From Scalesia atractyloides (taxonomy: Eukaryota; Streptophyta; Magnoliopsida; Asterales; Asteraceae): 64,000 bases of DNA. Made by a program: the position numbers and the translations under genes. Positions within the stretch are counted from its first letter, which is position 1. Every line of letters begins with the position of its first letter. Where the stretch lies: positions 44,963,369 through 45,027,368 of the forward strand of contig CAMTDV010000027.1 in the NCBI GenBank assembly GCA_947069175.1, read 5' to 3'. Below the pieces are notes generated by a model, which had not been told where the DNA came from, searched no databases, and was given only the letters and a program-made list of their open reading frames with translations. This document shows positions 33,561 to 45,627 of the stretch, piece by piece.

Positions 33561-36345
33561 ATTTTTGTTTAAGGGTTTGGAAGGCTTCTTCTTGCTTGGG
33601 TCCCCATATAAAAGGTTTTCCCTTATGAGTTAAAGCCGTGAGTGGTACAGCAATGCGTGAGAAGTTTGAAATGAAATGACGATAATAACCAGCCAAACCA
33701 AGAAAAGATCTTACTTCAGTTGATGTACGTGGCGCTTGCCATTCTTGTACCGCTTTGATCTCTGAGGGGTCGACATGTATTCCCTTGTCATTGACTACAT
33801 GCCCAAGGAATTGTACCTCTTTTAACCAGAATTCGCATTTGGAGAATTTGGCGTAAAGCTTTTCATTCTCTTGAAGTGTAAAGATGAGTCGAAGATGTCG
33901 CTCATGATCAGACTTAGACTTTGAATAAATGAGGATGTCGTCGATGAAGACTATAACAAAACGATCGAGATAAGGTTTGCAGACTCTGTTCATTAGATCC
34001 ATGAAGACAGCTGGAGCGTTGGTTAAACCAAATGGCATGACCATAAATTCATAATGACCATAACGAGTTCGGAAAGCGGTCTTTGGGACGTCTTCTTCAT
34101 GTACTCTAAGTTGATGATAACCAGATCGAAGGTCGATTTTTGAAAAACAGCTGGCGCCTTGAAGTTGGTCAAGAAGATCATCAATGCGAGGTAATGGATA
34201 GCAATTCTTGATTGTTAACTTGTTGAGTTCTCTGTAGTCGATGCACATGCGAAACGATCCATCTTTCTTCATCACAAAAAGGACAGGTGCACCCCAAGGC
34301 GAGGAGCTAGGACGTATGAATCCTTTGTCAGTCAACTCTTGCAATTGACTGGCTAGCTCTTGCATTTCAGAGGGGGCTAACCTATAAGGAGACTTTGCAA
34401 CTGGTGTAGCACCAGGTATAAGATCAATACGGAATTCGACTTCTCTAACTGGAGGAAGTCCTGAAATGTCGTCAGGAAAAACTTGCGGGAAATCTCTTAC
34501 TACTGGGATGTCTTCAAGTTTCTTCTCCATGGTTCCCTTTTTGACGACATGAGCTAAAAACGCGACATAAATCTTGCGAAGATATTTTTGAGCTTGAAGA
34601 CAGGACATTAATCTGAGCCCTTTCGACGAGGTTTCTCCAAAGATTCGTAGAGTCTGACCGTTTGAAAGAGGAATGCGTATAAACTTTTTGCGACATACAA
34701 CTTCAGCCTGATGTTGGCTGAGCCAGTCCATACCAATTATAATGTCAAAGCTTCCCAACTTCATTGGAATGAGGTCAACTAGAAAATTGTGATCGTTTAG
34801 AGTAAGAGTACAATTGCGTATAATAGAGTTCAATGAGACTGGTTTCCCGTCAACAACTTCTACTGTTATGGATTCCATGAGCTTATCACGATTTTGGTTT
34901 AAGATGGGTTCAAACTCTAAGGACACAAAACTTTTATTCACGCCAGTATCAAACAACATGGATGCATATCTACCATTGATAAGGAACGTACCGTTAACCA
35001 CATTGCCATCAGCTCTAGCCTGATTAGCGTTGATGTTGAAAGCTCTTCCTCTTGCAGGTGGAGGAGCTTGGTTCGCTTGATTCACCGGATTAGCTTGGGC
35101 CTGAGCATGAATAATGTTCACCAGCCTTGGACAAGTGTTTCTAAAATGGCTTGGGTCTCCACAATTGTAGCAAGCCCGCATAGGTTGTACCATGGGATAG
35201 TTGGGTTGGTAGTATGTTTGGGCTAAATGTTGGGTAGGTGGTAATAGTAGGGGTTGTTGGGCTTGACCCATTATTTGTTGGTGGGTTTGGGTTGAAGGCT
35301 GGTGGCGGTTCGTTCGCTGAGGCATGCGACAGGTTTGAACAGTATGACCTGCACCACAGCCGGTGCAATGTCGGCAGGGATGGTCAGGAAAATGGTGGTA
35401 TTGGCAACGGTTGCATTTTGGTAACGGGCCAGAGTATGGTCTTTTGTATGGTGCAGGTGAAGGGGTGACTTGGGTAATGGGTGCAGCAGGAATAGGGAAG
35501 TTGGTTTGTGTAACAGCAAAGTTTCTGGTGTTACGCTTCCTTTTGTTAACAAATTTAGAGGAGGAGGTGGAATGGTTTGATGTTTGGCCCTCAACGGGGG
35601 CTTTCTTCTTTTCCTCTTTAAACTTACCGTTGCGAATTCGATTCTCGGTCAGTTCAGTCGCTAGTTCCATAGCAGCTTCAAGTGTTGCTGGTGAAGTGCT
35701 GAGAACTGAATCTTGAATTTTCAAGGGAAGACCTCGAATATAATGCTCAATTAATCGATAAACTGGGGTAAACAGGTTAGGGACCATTTGGTTCAACTCC
35801 AAGAACCTCTTGTTGTAGGAAGTATGATCTCCCTCCTTTTGCTTCAAAGAATGAAATTCGTCCTCTAGCTTCTTAATCTCACTTCTAGGACAGAATCGCC
35901 TCGTCATCATTTCCCTTAACTCCTCCCATGTTAAGGCCATTGCATCATCAATTCCCCTCTTCCCCTTTTCAGTATTCCACCAGGTGAGAGCTACCCCAAA
36001 TAGTCTCCCGATCGCGTATCGTACCTTGCGATCCTCAGGACAATCGCAGTTGAGGAAGGTGTTTTCCATTTCCTCAAACCAGTGGAGGAGAGCAGTGACA
36101 CCTTCGGTCCCTTCAAATTTAGGAGGATCGCAAGACTTGAAATGTTTATATGAGCACTTGCTGGTAGGAGGGTTGCCGATGTTCTGGTCGTCTTGCTGGG
36201 GAGGGTTAGTGGGATTTGTGGCGAGAGCTTGTTGAACTTGAACCACAATGTCAGGAAGCACCGCGGCCATTTGTTTCGCGATTTGTGCGGCCAAGCGTTC
36301 GTGAGATCTTCCTAATCTTTTACCCCCTCGTTGTCTAGCCGACAT
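33561..36345 (-). pseudogene. G1 gag, protease and reverse transcriptase (open), frameshifted at its end
   Basis: The frame starts MSARQRGGKRLG at 36345 and stays open for 954 codons to 33481; the last codons are out of register after the base loss near 33560. The gag core is at about residues 85-190 (LHWFEEMENTFLNCDCP, TWWNTEKGKR), a His/Cys-rich block at about 305-345, and the zinc knuckle CYNCGDPSHFRNTC near 392. Protease has LFDTGVNKSF near 465: the DTG is intact but Val and Asn replace the usual Ala and Asp. RT has IDYRELNKLT and the catalytic FIDDILIYSKS near 800. The ATG directly follows TTCCTGTAG, an acceptor-like sequence. Confidence 0.93.
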
Positions 36346-37144
36346 CTACAGGAACATACATAAGAAGATTGTGAGTTTATGGAGTCTTTTTAGGTGTCAT
36401 GTGTCTTAAAGAAAATGAAAATAACATAAATATCAATAATGCAACTACATCCATAGGATGTCTTGGGTTTGCTCATGTTGGGCCTCAAATGTCCCCCATA
36501 CCTTCACATGTATAGTCATGTGGGCCCCCATGACTATTGGCTTGGTAGGATTCACATTAGTATTGGCGATTTAACACTCGCATCACCTGAATGCAAACCA
36601 CAAAATATGATTACGAGATGTATGGTCGGAATGTGTCCAGGTGTAGACACAGTGACAACTCAAAGTGGGGTTAGCTCACACGACGTTTGGTATAGCATGC
36701 TTTGGCCTAATAGGTACTTCGTACTCTCATCGTTAGTCCCCAGGTAGGCAAACTGGTCCTTTATTTTGGATTTATACGAATGCCAACCTAGACAGGACGT
36801 TCCGACTACCGGTACTTGTACCCTTCCAGTTACTACATGCCCGTCATAAGAACTCACTTTGATGAGATTTGAATATACAAATATCATTGTAAAAACAATC
36901 ATGAAAATGATGTGATGTGTGCTTTCATGGATATGATATGTTATGAGAATATGATTCATGATAGGCATTATATGATAATATATACTTATGAACATGCTTG
37001 CATAACATTGAATGTAACATTTAACATAAAACATATAAGCATCATGAAATTTGGCATGTAACACACAAAAATCTTAAAAATTTCTAATCAACTATAGTAT
37101 AGGCTCTAAGGGTCTAATAACCTATCCTATATCCCTATAGTCAT
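36346..37144 (-). other. G1 5' leader
   Basis: About 800 bp with no supportable gene between the primer site and gag; AT-rich toward the LTR, with an acceptor-like TTCCTGTAG at its gag end. Confidence 0.65.
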
Positions 37145-37157
37145 GGCTCTGATACCA
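37145..37157 (-). other. G1 primer binding site (tRNA-iMet)
   Basis: The minus strand reads TGGTATCAGAGCC three bases inside the 5' LTR, a perfect initiator-Met primer site. Confidence 0.9.
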
Positions 37158-37160
37158 ATC

Positions 37161-39859
37161 TGTCACACCCCGACCCGCAGCGGAATAAGAGTCGGGGCAT
37201 AATTGGGTTATCACCAAAGCTCATGATATTTACTAATATGTTTCATATTTATTAAAGTCAAAATTACATTCTCAATAATCCAAACATGTCCATACAAATA
37301 CAAAGAAAAATAACCAACTAAACAATTCCAAGCTCTAAATCATTTTATTCTTCTAGGCCAATCCTATGTGTTTCTTGCTGCAGCTGGTTCACCTGTATCT
37401 TGTGTAAAAATGGGGGTTTTTGGGTCAACATAAGTTGGCGAGTGAACCTTGTTAGATAAACATTTATTATTGATTTTCTTGTTATTTTATCAAGGAAAAA
37501 TTGTGCAATAATCATAAGTGAGCAAATGTAAATAATCAAACAGTAGCAATAACCACCACAAACTATAACATACAATAACATACATTAACATACAATAACA
37601 TACCAACAGCATACAATAACATATCAACTTGCATAAATATATAACATGAATGAAACTGTGCAATCAAGGCTCAATCAAACGGAGCCGATCGTATTGCATG
37701 AACTGAAAAGGATAAATGTCTGTGCGATCAAGGCTCAATCAAACGGAGCCGATCGTATGTTGGCACGCCAGGTTCACGCTCATAATGTAATGGGGAACAT
37801 GCTCAACGCTCATAATGTAATGGGGAGCGGCGGCCTATGAACTTGCATGTACTGAAAATAATAAATTAAATCTAACAATAACCACACAAACAGTTGAAAC
37901 AAGTTGAATACACATTTGTTCATGATATGACGTATGCACAATGATTTAATTATAATAAATGGCAAGACACGTGATACACCCTAAAAACGTGATTAAAACG
38001 GGGAATTTGTAAAGATTCACTCACATTGGGTGCGTTTGTTTAGAGATGATGAGATGCGCACGAGTTGAAAGGATTGAACAACGAGTATTAACTAACCTAA
38101 ATAATAACGGAAAATATAGTAAATGAGTGGATTTTATTAATAATTTTAATAGAATTTTTAGATATATTTTTGTGAGTTTAAGACTATTTCCTATCTTTAA
38201 AAACATTATTTTTAAGTATTTTTAATTGATTTTTAATTAAATTAAATAAATAAAAATATAAAAAATATGTTGACTTTTGCGTTGACCGTTGACTATTGAC
38301 TTTGACTTGTTGACCGGTTTTATTGTGTAACTGTATGCGCCGGGTGAGGCTCGAACCGAGACCTCCCGTTCGCGTGCACGCAGCTCTACCAACTGAGCTA
38401 CGTGTCTAACCCGAAATAATTCTGTTTTAATTATATTTATATACTAACTCAGTTTATTCAAAATTCTTTTATTTTCAAAAATGTTTTAAAATCATCGAAC
38501 CGGTGTCGTTAACAGGTCTCGAACCCGGGACCTGTGCTTTAACGTTACACACAGTCCATCGCTGGACTGTGTGTCTAACTTGGTTAATATATAGATTTTT
38601 ATTATACTTAACATCTAATGTAAGTTAATTCGGTTCAGTTAGAAAAACAAAACATTTTTATTACAGAGCATACGTGTGTCAAGGATCGAACTCGCGGCGT
38701 ATGATTTGTATGTGCACACAGTCCACCACTGGACTGTGTGTCTAACCCGAGATAATATCCGTTTTTAGTTAATCTTAATAACATTCACTACTTCGTCTTC
38801 TTCGTCTATAACACAGACAACGGTTATCTAACTGTTATTTGTTTAATTCGGTTAGCGAATAATATGAACAAGTTGAAAGGTGATGAACGGAGAAAGTTTG
38901 GGGAAAGAAAGTACCGGAACAGGTCGTCGTTCACAAAACTCCGGCAAGGATCGTCGGCTCTGTTTATGAGCTTCCTCTGTTCGGGTCAATTACCAAATTT
39001 GATTGATTAGTTGTGAAAGTGGAGTACTAAACAAGGATTAACAGAAGTTTTGAATGTTCATACCGATTCACCGCGTGAGATTGGAAATTCCAGAAGTTTT
39101 CCGGCGAGAGCTGAATATTCCGGCTATGTCGTCTGGGATTGATTCTGATTGTTGGTTTGAAGTTAGTAACAGTCTATCAACGGACTGAAACAGAAATAGT
39201 CGAAGTATTTACCGTATTAATGAAGGTCTCGGTTTTCCGGCGATTTGCAGAGATTTTCCGGCGAGTTAAAAAAACTTTTCTGATGAACTGAATGTATAGC
39301 GAAAGTGAAATTGCAGGTTTGTAGAATGATTTTGAGTCGAGAGAGGAAGCAACTGTTGGCGTAAATCAGATATTGAATATCTTCGGTTATAAAAACCGAT
39401 CATCATCAAAATTTAAGTTAATTGAAGACTGAATTGATTAGGATCGTCGGTGCATCGGTTATAAACCAGAATCCGCGAACACTCAGCCATTTTGGACGGT
39501 TGAAAGCCGATTACGGTTTCAGTTTGGCGCAACAGGTTGCTTCATGATTGTCTATAAGATTTATTTGTTTCCTAGAGTTGACAGAAAACAACAAGTGGCG
39601 GAGTGGTTATGTGTGTGTGTGTGTTAAGTCTTTGGAGTTCAACCCGGCTGACCCGGGTTCGAGTCCCGGCAACCTCATTTTCTTTTTAATTATTTTATTT
39701 TTACTTTTTATCAATTATAACTTTTATGGTTTAGTTTGTTTATTAATTATGTATCATTAAAAATTAAAATAGACATAAATACGCAACGAAACACTTATAA
39801 CTTGATATTCGATTACAAACGGAGCGGGTTTGGAAAACCCGTTTTCGACAAATGTTATA
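37161..39859 (-). repeat. G1 5' LTR with four tRNA-like segments
   Basis: 2,699 bp, TGTCACACCCCGACCC to ATGTTATA. It differs from the 3' LTR mainly by a 64-bp tandem duplication around 37657-37757. The tRNA-like segments are conserved at 38338-38413, 38508-38580, 38676-38749 and 39593-39676. Confidence 0.93.
39593..39676 (+). repeat. tRNA-like segment T4, best-preserved copy (5' LTR)
   Basis: GTGGCGGAGTGGTTA and GGGTTCGAGTCCCGGC are perfect A- and B-box matches, with TTAAG and a variable-arm-like stretch between. The D-loop region is expanded by a GT run. It is on the opposite strand to T1-T3 and to the element's genes. Confidence 0.75.
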
Positions 39860-39864
39860 CGTCT

Positions 39865-42054
39865 TATCCTTCAGTTGTTGCGAACCCAACGTCTCTACGC
39901 CAAGTCCTCCAAGTGTGAATTTTGGTTAAAAGAGGTTCAATTTCTTGGTCATGTTGTCACCGAACTTGGTATTCATGTTGACCACGCGAAAATCGAGGCG
40001 GTGAAAAATTGGATTGCTCCTAAGACTCCGTCCAAAATCCGTTCGTTTCTCGGGTTAGCCGGTTATTACCGTTGTTTCAATTCGAACTTTTCAAAAATTG
40101 CCATGCCTCTCACTTCCTTGACTCAGAAGGATAAACCTTTTGTTTGGGGTTCCGAACAAGAGGAGTCTTTTCAAACACTCAAGGACATGCTTTGCAATGC
40201 TCTTATCCTAACCCTTCCCGATGGCAACAACGATTTTGTCGTGTATTGCGATGCCTCAAGACTAGGTCTTGGTTGTGTTTTGATGCAACGAGATAAGGTT
40301 ATCGCTTACGCATCACGTCAACTCCATGAGAGAAATTATACTACCCACGACCTTGAACTTGGTACAGTTGTTTTTGCTTTAAAGATATGGCGACACTACC
40401 TTTATGGTACAAAGTGTACGGTTTTCACCGACCATAAGAGCCTTCAGCACATCTTTAATCAAAAAGAACTCAATGTGTGTCAGCGTCGTTAGGTAGAGTT
40501 GTTGAACGACTATGACTGCGATATCCGCTACCACCCTGGTAAAGCGAATATCGTGGCCGACGCACTTAGTCGGAAAACTCATGTTAAGAGTGTACGTTGC
40601 TACCAAACTTTGGGAAAGCTTCAAGACATGATTCATGAGACACAATACTCGACCGTTAATGAGGGCAACCTCGATAATGAGTTGAAATGTGGTGCTGAAA
40701 CCCAACTCGTGACCAAATCCGATGGCATCATGTGCTATCTCGGCCGTATTTGGATTCCTAATCGTGATAATCTTCGTGATCTCTTGATGAGTGAAGCTCA
40801 TAAATCTCGGAATTCTATTCATCCTGGTGCCGACAAAATGTATCATGACCTTCGTGCGTCATTCTGGTGGCCTGGAATGAAGAAAGATATCGCCTATTAT
40901 GTTTCGAAGTGCCTTACCTGCTCCAAGGTAAAGGCCGAGCATCAAAGACCCTCTGGCTTACTCGAACAACCAGAAATTCCTGTTTGGAAATGGGAGAGTA
41001 TTGCTATGGATTTCATAACCAAGCTCCCTCGTACATCGTCTGGTCACGATAGTATTTGGGTAATCATCGACCGTTTGACCAAGTCTGCTCATTTCCTCCC
41101 CATACGTGAAGACTACCGAGTTGAGAAATTATCTCGTATCTACACGGATGAAATCATCTGTCGTCACGGCGTTCCCGTTGACATCATCTCTGACCGTGAT
41201 GGTCGCTTCACTTCTCGCCTTTGGCAAACGTTTCAAAAAGCCCTTGGCACTCAGCTCAACCTTAGTACTGCTTTCCATCCTCAGTCTGATGGTCAAACCG
41301 AGCGTACTACCCAAACCTTAGAGGACATGCTTAGTTCTTGCGTAATTGATTTTGGTGGCAACTGGGACATGCACTTGCCTTTGGTCGAATTCTCGTACAA
41401 TAACAGTTACCACGCGAGTATTCAAATGGCACCATTCAAGGCATTGTATGGACACAAGTGCCGATCGCCTATTTGTTGGCACGAGATCGGGGAAGCCCAA
41501 ATCACCGGTCCCGAGCTTATACAACAGACAACGGTCAAGATTTTGCAGATTCGGGACAACTTGCTGAAAGCTAGAAGCCGACAAAAGAGTTACACAGATA
41601 AAAGACGCAAGCCCTTGGAATTCCACGTTGGTGACTTTGTACTTCTCAAGGTATCCCTTGGAAGGGTGTGGTTCGTTTCGGGAAAAAGGGAAAGCTCGCT
41701 CCTCGCTACGTAGGTCCCTTCAAGATTCTCAAAAGGATTGGCAAGGTAGCCTACCGATTGGAACTACCACAAAAGCTCAACAACGTTTATCATACCTTCC
41801 ACGTCTCAAACTTAAAAAGATGTCTCGCTGAAGAAGGGCTCCAAGTTCCGCTTGAAGATCTTCAAATCAATGAGACTTTGCATTTCGTGGAAAAACCAGT
41901 TGAATTCACGGACCAAGGTACTAAGCAGCTAAGGCGCAGTCGAATTCCTATCGTAAAGGTTAGATGGGAAGGAAAACGTGGCGCTGAATATACTTGGGAA
42001 CTTGAAAGTGACATGAAGTCGAAGCATCCGCATTTGTTCGCTGCATCTCCCTAA
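39865..42054 (+). pseudogene. G2 pol continuation: RT thumb, RNase H, integrase, chromodomain-like tail
   Basis: Resumes the RT gene after G1 (RLYAKSSKCEFWLKEVQFLG, FLGLAGYYR). RNase H has VYCDAS, YASRQL and TDHKSLQHIF, with TAG at about 40491 before VELLNDYDC. Integrase runs 40499-41640 with HHCC (HKSRNSIHPG, CLTCSKVK), Asp in MDFITKLP, IISDRDGRF and QSDGQTERTTQTLEDML; the triad is complete. A frameshift near 41650-41670 (VLLKVS-LG) separates the final part. That part has GPFKILKRIG and the chromodomain-like RRSRIPIVKVRWE ... YTWELESDM, and ends at 42054. Confidence 0.92.
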
Positions 42055-42074
42055 ATTTCGGGTCGTGATTCCCT

Positions 42075-42088
42075 AAAGGAGGGGAAAC
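42075..42088 (+). other. G2 polypurine tract
   Basis: AAAGGAGGGGAAAC abuts the 3' LTR, about 20 bases after the pol stop. Confidence 0.85.
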
Positions 42089-44581
42089 TCTAACGCTTCG
42101 CATTTGTATCTTCCCGTTTTTAGCAAGTCTGCTTCGTGTTTCTATTTTTTGGAAAGTCTGAACCTTGTAGTCGTATTTCTGTTTTCAATTCATTGGATTC
42201 TAAGACTTTGATTGTAATCAAGATTAATCAATTATACGAAATTCCCAAACCTTGTTCATGTTTAAGCTTATGATCGTTACTTTTTCATAAATCAATTCAC
42301 AACAACGTGTAAATGTTTGATGAACGTTATAAATCTTATATGAAACCCAAGAAAGACAATTAGTGATGTTATTCAAAGAATTCAAGCTTCCATTATCATA
42401 AAATCTTGTCGCATTATGTTAAAAAAATATACTTGTTACTTAGTTGTTTTTTTTTTTTGGGTTTTAAAACAATAATGTGCATACATTAGGTCATCACAAG
42501 ACCCATACATGTCACACATATATAATACAGTATTTAAATAACAATTAAAATCATTTATATAAATTAATTAACAAAAAAACACAAAAAAGTGGGCTGCCAT
42601 ATGTTGATGTTTTGGGCTTGTTCCAAGTTTAAAAATCCACTAATCTTGTCCAAAGCCCAACCATTGAAACCCTAATCCCTTCCCTGTATAAACCACCTTT
42701 CCCCCATCCATTTCCCACTTTTACAAGCCTCCAAACACTTCAAAAACACTCTCAAAGTCCCTAACATATTCAAAAAACACAGCAGCCATATTTGAGTTTT
42801 TTTGTGAGTTCTAACTCACTTCTTCAACTAATTCTTCCTTATTTCTTCTTCTAAAACACTTGGATAACCTCTAGGAAGGTTTTCACAAGTTTCTTGGGCA
42901 AACTAAGGTGAAACCTCACCATTTTTTAGGTCCAAAGTGCCATAAATTTTCTGCCCATTTTTATCTTTTTAAACTTTAAGATTTTCGAAGTTTTCTTTAT
43001 GTTTTCTTCCTCAACATTGTTTGCTAAGCCCTATGGGATGTTACCATAGGTTTTCCATGGAAAACCAAGGTGAAACAATACCATTTTTGGGGCCGGACTT
43101 TCTGTTTTGGAAGATAAACTTATAAACTTTTTTTGAACTTGTTTTTTTAAAACATAACAACTCTATGCTACTTATGCCTCTAACCAAGTTTATGGTTAGT
43201 GAGCTAGCTAGACTTGTTCATGCAAAATCAAGAGGCATAACATGCCTCTAAACTTGTGGTTTTTACTAGGGTTTCAAACCCACAAGTATTGAGCCATCTG
43301 AGCTTTCAAGCTTGTGATGGTGTAGGTGTGATTACATGAAGGCCTTGGCCATTCAACTATTCAATCCACCCCTCACTTGATGATTTCTATAATTCTTGAC
43401 CATCCGGATTGTCCTTGTGTCAATCTTGTATAATGGTGAATCTATGAAAGAGGTTTAGGATGGTTATCCTCCTACCTCCATGCATGACTTACATGACTTC
43501 CATGAAATACATGAACTATATGATTAATTAGTAGTAATATAACTATATGTAAATACTTACTATAACCGAAGCTTAGACCATGACCAAATGGTTAGTTGTC
43601 TTAAAAAGTAGGTTATTTTATCTTAGACATAACAATCGTTACGATTCTATTGGGCATGACCCATAAAAACACAAACACCCTTCGGGGCTTATTAGTGTCA
43701 AAAACGAGCGTTAAATGTCTAGAAAAATACTTCCGTATATATACTTTCTCGTACATTTTAAGTTCCTAAACTCATTAAACTCCCCATCAATCTAATACTC
43801 ATACACCTACGTTTGCCTTGTGTAGGATAAACTTGGTGTTCCAACCCCTAAATCAACCTAACTCTCTCACGGATTATACCTTGCAAAACCGTGAGTACAC
43901 TCGACCCTTTTTATGCTTTCCACTATTTGGGTGCAACATCATTAATTTACTAAAACTACACTAAATCACACTTTATTCTATACACAAACAATCCATCAAC
44001 ATGCTTTAGTCTTATGCTACTTGAATTGTTACTTGGTACATTCTTATGTGATCTAAATGTCATTAACTTTGATCGAGCCTCCCTTAACATGTATAGCGCT
44101 ATAGGAGTAACGCACCGCCCGTATTCTTGTGGTCATTGTTAAGTTGAAATCTATTTTGCGGTACACTAGTGGATTGACTTGTAGATTCACATGCCTTGTT
44201 TACATTTATCTTGTATGCTAGCTAATCGTGTGGGTCTGTTCAATCGGATTTTATACTTATGCTATGATATTAAACTTGTGTACTCGCCAATACTTGTTAT
44301 TGAACTATACTTTATAACATGTTGCAGGTTGATGAAGTTGTATGATAGAACTTAGTAGGAATGGCATAGAAACACGCGTAGAATACTAAGTTAATTATCA
44401 TGTTATTGTTGAACTTATTTCGTTGATGTTACTCTTATTTGGATTTTGTTATAATATGACATTGGATGTTTGAATGAAATGAAATTTGGTTGATTTAAAT
44501 ATTATCGCGAATAGTGTTATAATGCAATGAGCAATCTAGTCATCTCACTCCGATGTTTCCTCCATCGGTTAGGGTGTGACA
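42089..44581 (+). repeat. G2 3' LTR
   Basis: 2,493 bp. The first dinucleotide is mutated (TC for TG). It holds a block of about 330 bp (43377-43704) that is absent from the 5' LTR. Confidence 0.9.
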
Positions 44582-45278
44582 TATGGGTATCTCTTAAGTG
44601 CCATTAATCTTTTATAAGACCGAGGAACAAGAGTGGTAGATCTATTGGGTGCAGCGAGCCCCACTCATGGGTCCTTGTGTGGCCGCATGTAGTGCTTTTG
44701 TTGTCCCAGCTGGGTGGACCGAAACGTCTAGGGTTGAGTACTTCCTATGTCGTCACACTTATTAATGTCCTTGCAAAACATTAATGATCATCAAGTTCAT
44801 TGACACTTTTCATACCACATATTTTCACATATGAACTCTCAAACATTTTTAAAGATTCAATTGGAGCGCTCAAAAAAACGAATGAACTCGCCAACTATTG
44901 TTGATGTTTTTAAACTTACATGTATTTTAGGAAATTGAAGTGGATCTTGGCGCAGTCGTTTACGAAGTTTTCAAGGTTACTAATAGTCGATGTCATCTGT
45001 ATTTTTGGGAGGTTTGGTCTATATACTCCATCTTCGAACGGAATATAGAATGTAAAGCCTTAATGTTTTAAAAGTTATTTTGAACAAGCCTTTTGTAAAC
45101 TGTAAATCACTTATGATGTCTTTTATCTCCAAACCACTTGTGGCTTGTAATGTTTTTATATATTGAATGGATGAACATCGTACATGCTTTTATTTCATAT
45201 AGTTGTTTACTCATATCGTATGCGATGAAAACTAATCAAGTTCACACCGCGTGCTTCCGCCTATGTACGGGTGTGACA
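44582..45278 (+). repeat. G0 5' LTR, second part
   Basis: Begins TATGGGTATCTC (right-hand target duplication of G2) and ends CGGGTGTGACA. About 480 bp of it (44613-45092) is missing from the 3' LTR at 55195. Confidence 0.88.
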
Positions 45279-45281
45279 GAT

Positions 45282-45293
45282 TGGTATCAGAGC
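45282..45293 (+). other. G0 primer binding site (tRNA-iMet)
   Basis: TGGTATCAGAGC lies three bases after the LTR end. Confidence 0.9.
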
Positions 45294-45627
45294 TTCGATT
45301 GTAGTGAACCAGGATTCCTTCTCGAGTCTAGACTACAATCATTAGCATCCTCTTATGAAAACACTTTGATTTTGAAAACGGTTTTCATTGCATATACAAA
45401 AATGCAAGATCCACTAATAAAACTCTTTTCAAACAAATAATGCAAGGATATTATTTGGGGCATATTATTTGGGGCATAGTCTATATGGGATAGACTTGCA
45501 AAACTAGATTGACTCACACAAACCGATGTGATTAAACTTTATATGATTGCATGCTTATATACTTAATAAGTAATGATATTATTTAGTGATATACATATAC
45601 ATGTTGTACGGAATTTGCCAGGGTACA

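Larger units (their letters stand above)
29019..39859 (-). mobile_element. G1: young Ty3/Gypsy Tekay-like element inserted in the G2 RT gene
   Basis: 10,841 bp with LTRs at 29019-31650 (3') and 37161-39859 (5'), flanked by CGTCT at 29014-29018 and 39860-39864. It lies on the minus strand. Gag-pol is almost intact: two long frames of 954 and 609 codons overlap around one apparent base loss near 33560. In the first 130 bases the LTRs differ at one site. Terminal bases are slightly decayed (TGCC at the left end, TATA instead of TACA at the right). It is the youngest element of the nest. Confidence 0.95.
23472..44581 (+). mobile_element. G2: Ty3/Gypsy Tekay-like element inserted in the G0 5' LTR, hosting G1
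   Basis: The 5' LTR begins TGTAACGCTTCG at 23472 and the 3' LTR ends GTGTGACA at 44581. It is flanked by TATAG on the left and TATGG (diverged by one base or a small deletion) on the right. The uninterrupted paralogous site in the G0 3' LTR reads CGTATAGGGTATCTC at 55167-55181, confirming the insertion point. G1 splits the G2 RT gene at 29019-39859. Without G1 the element is about 10.3 kb. Gag and pol carry several frameshifts and stops. LTR divergence is intermediate (about 8 differences in the first 125 bases). Confidence 0.93.
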
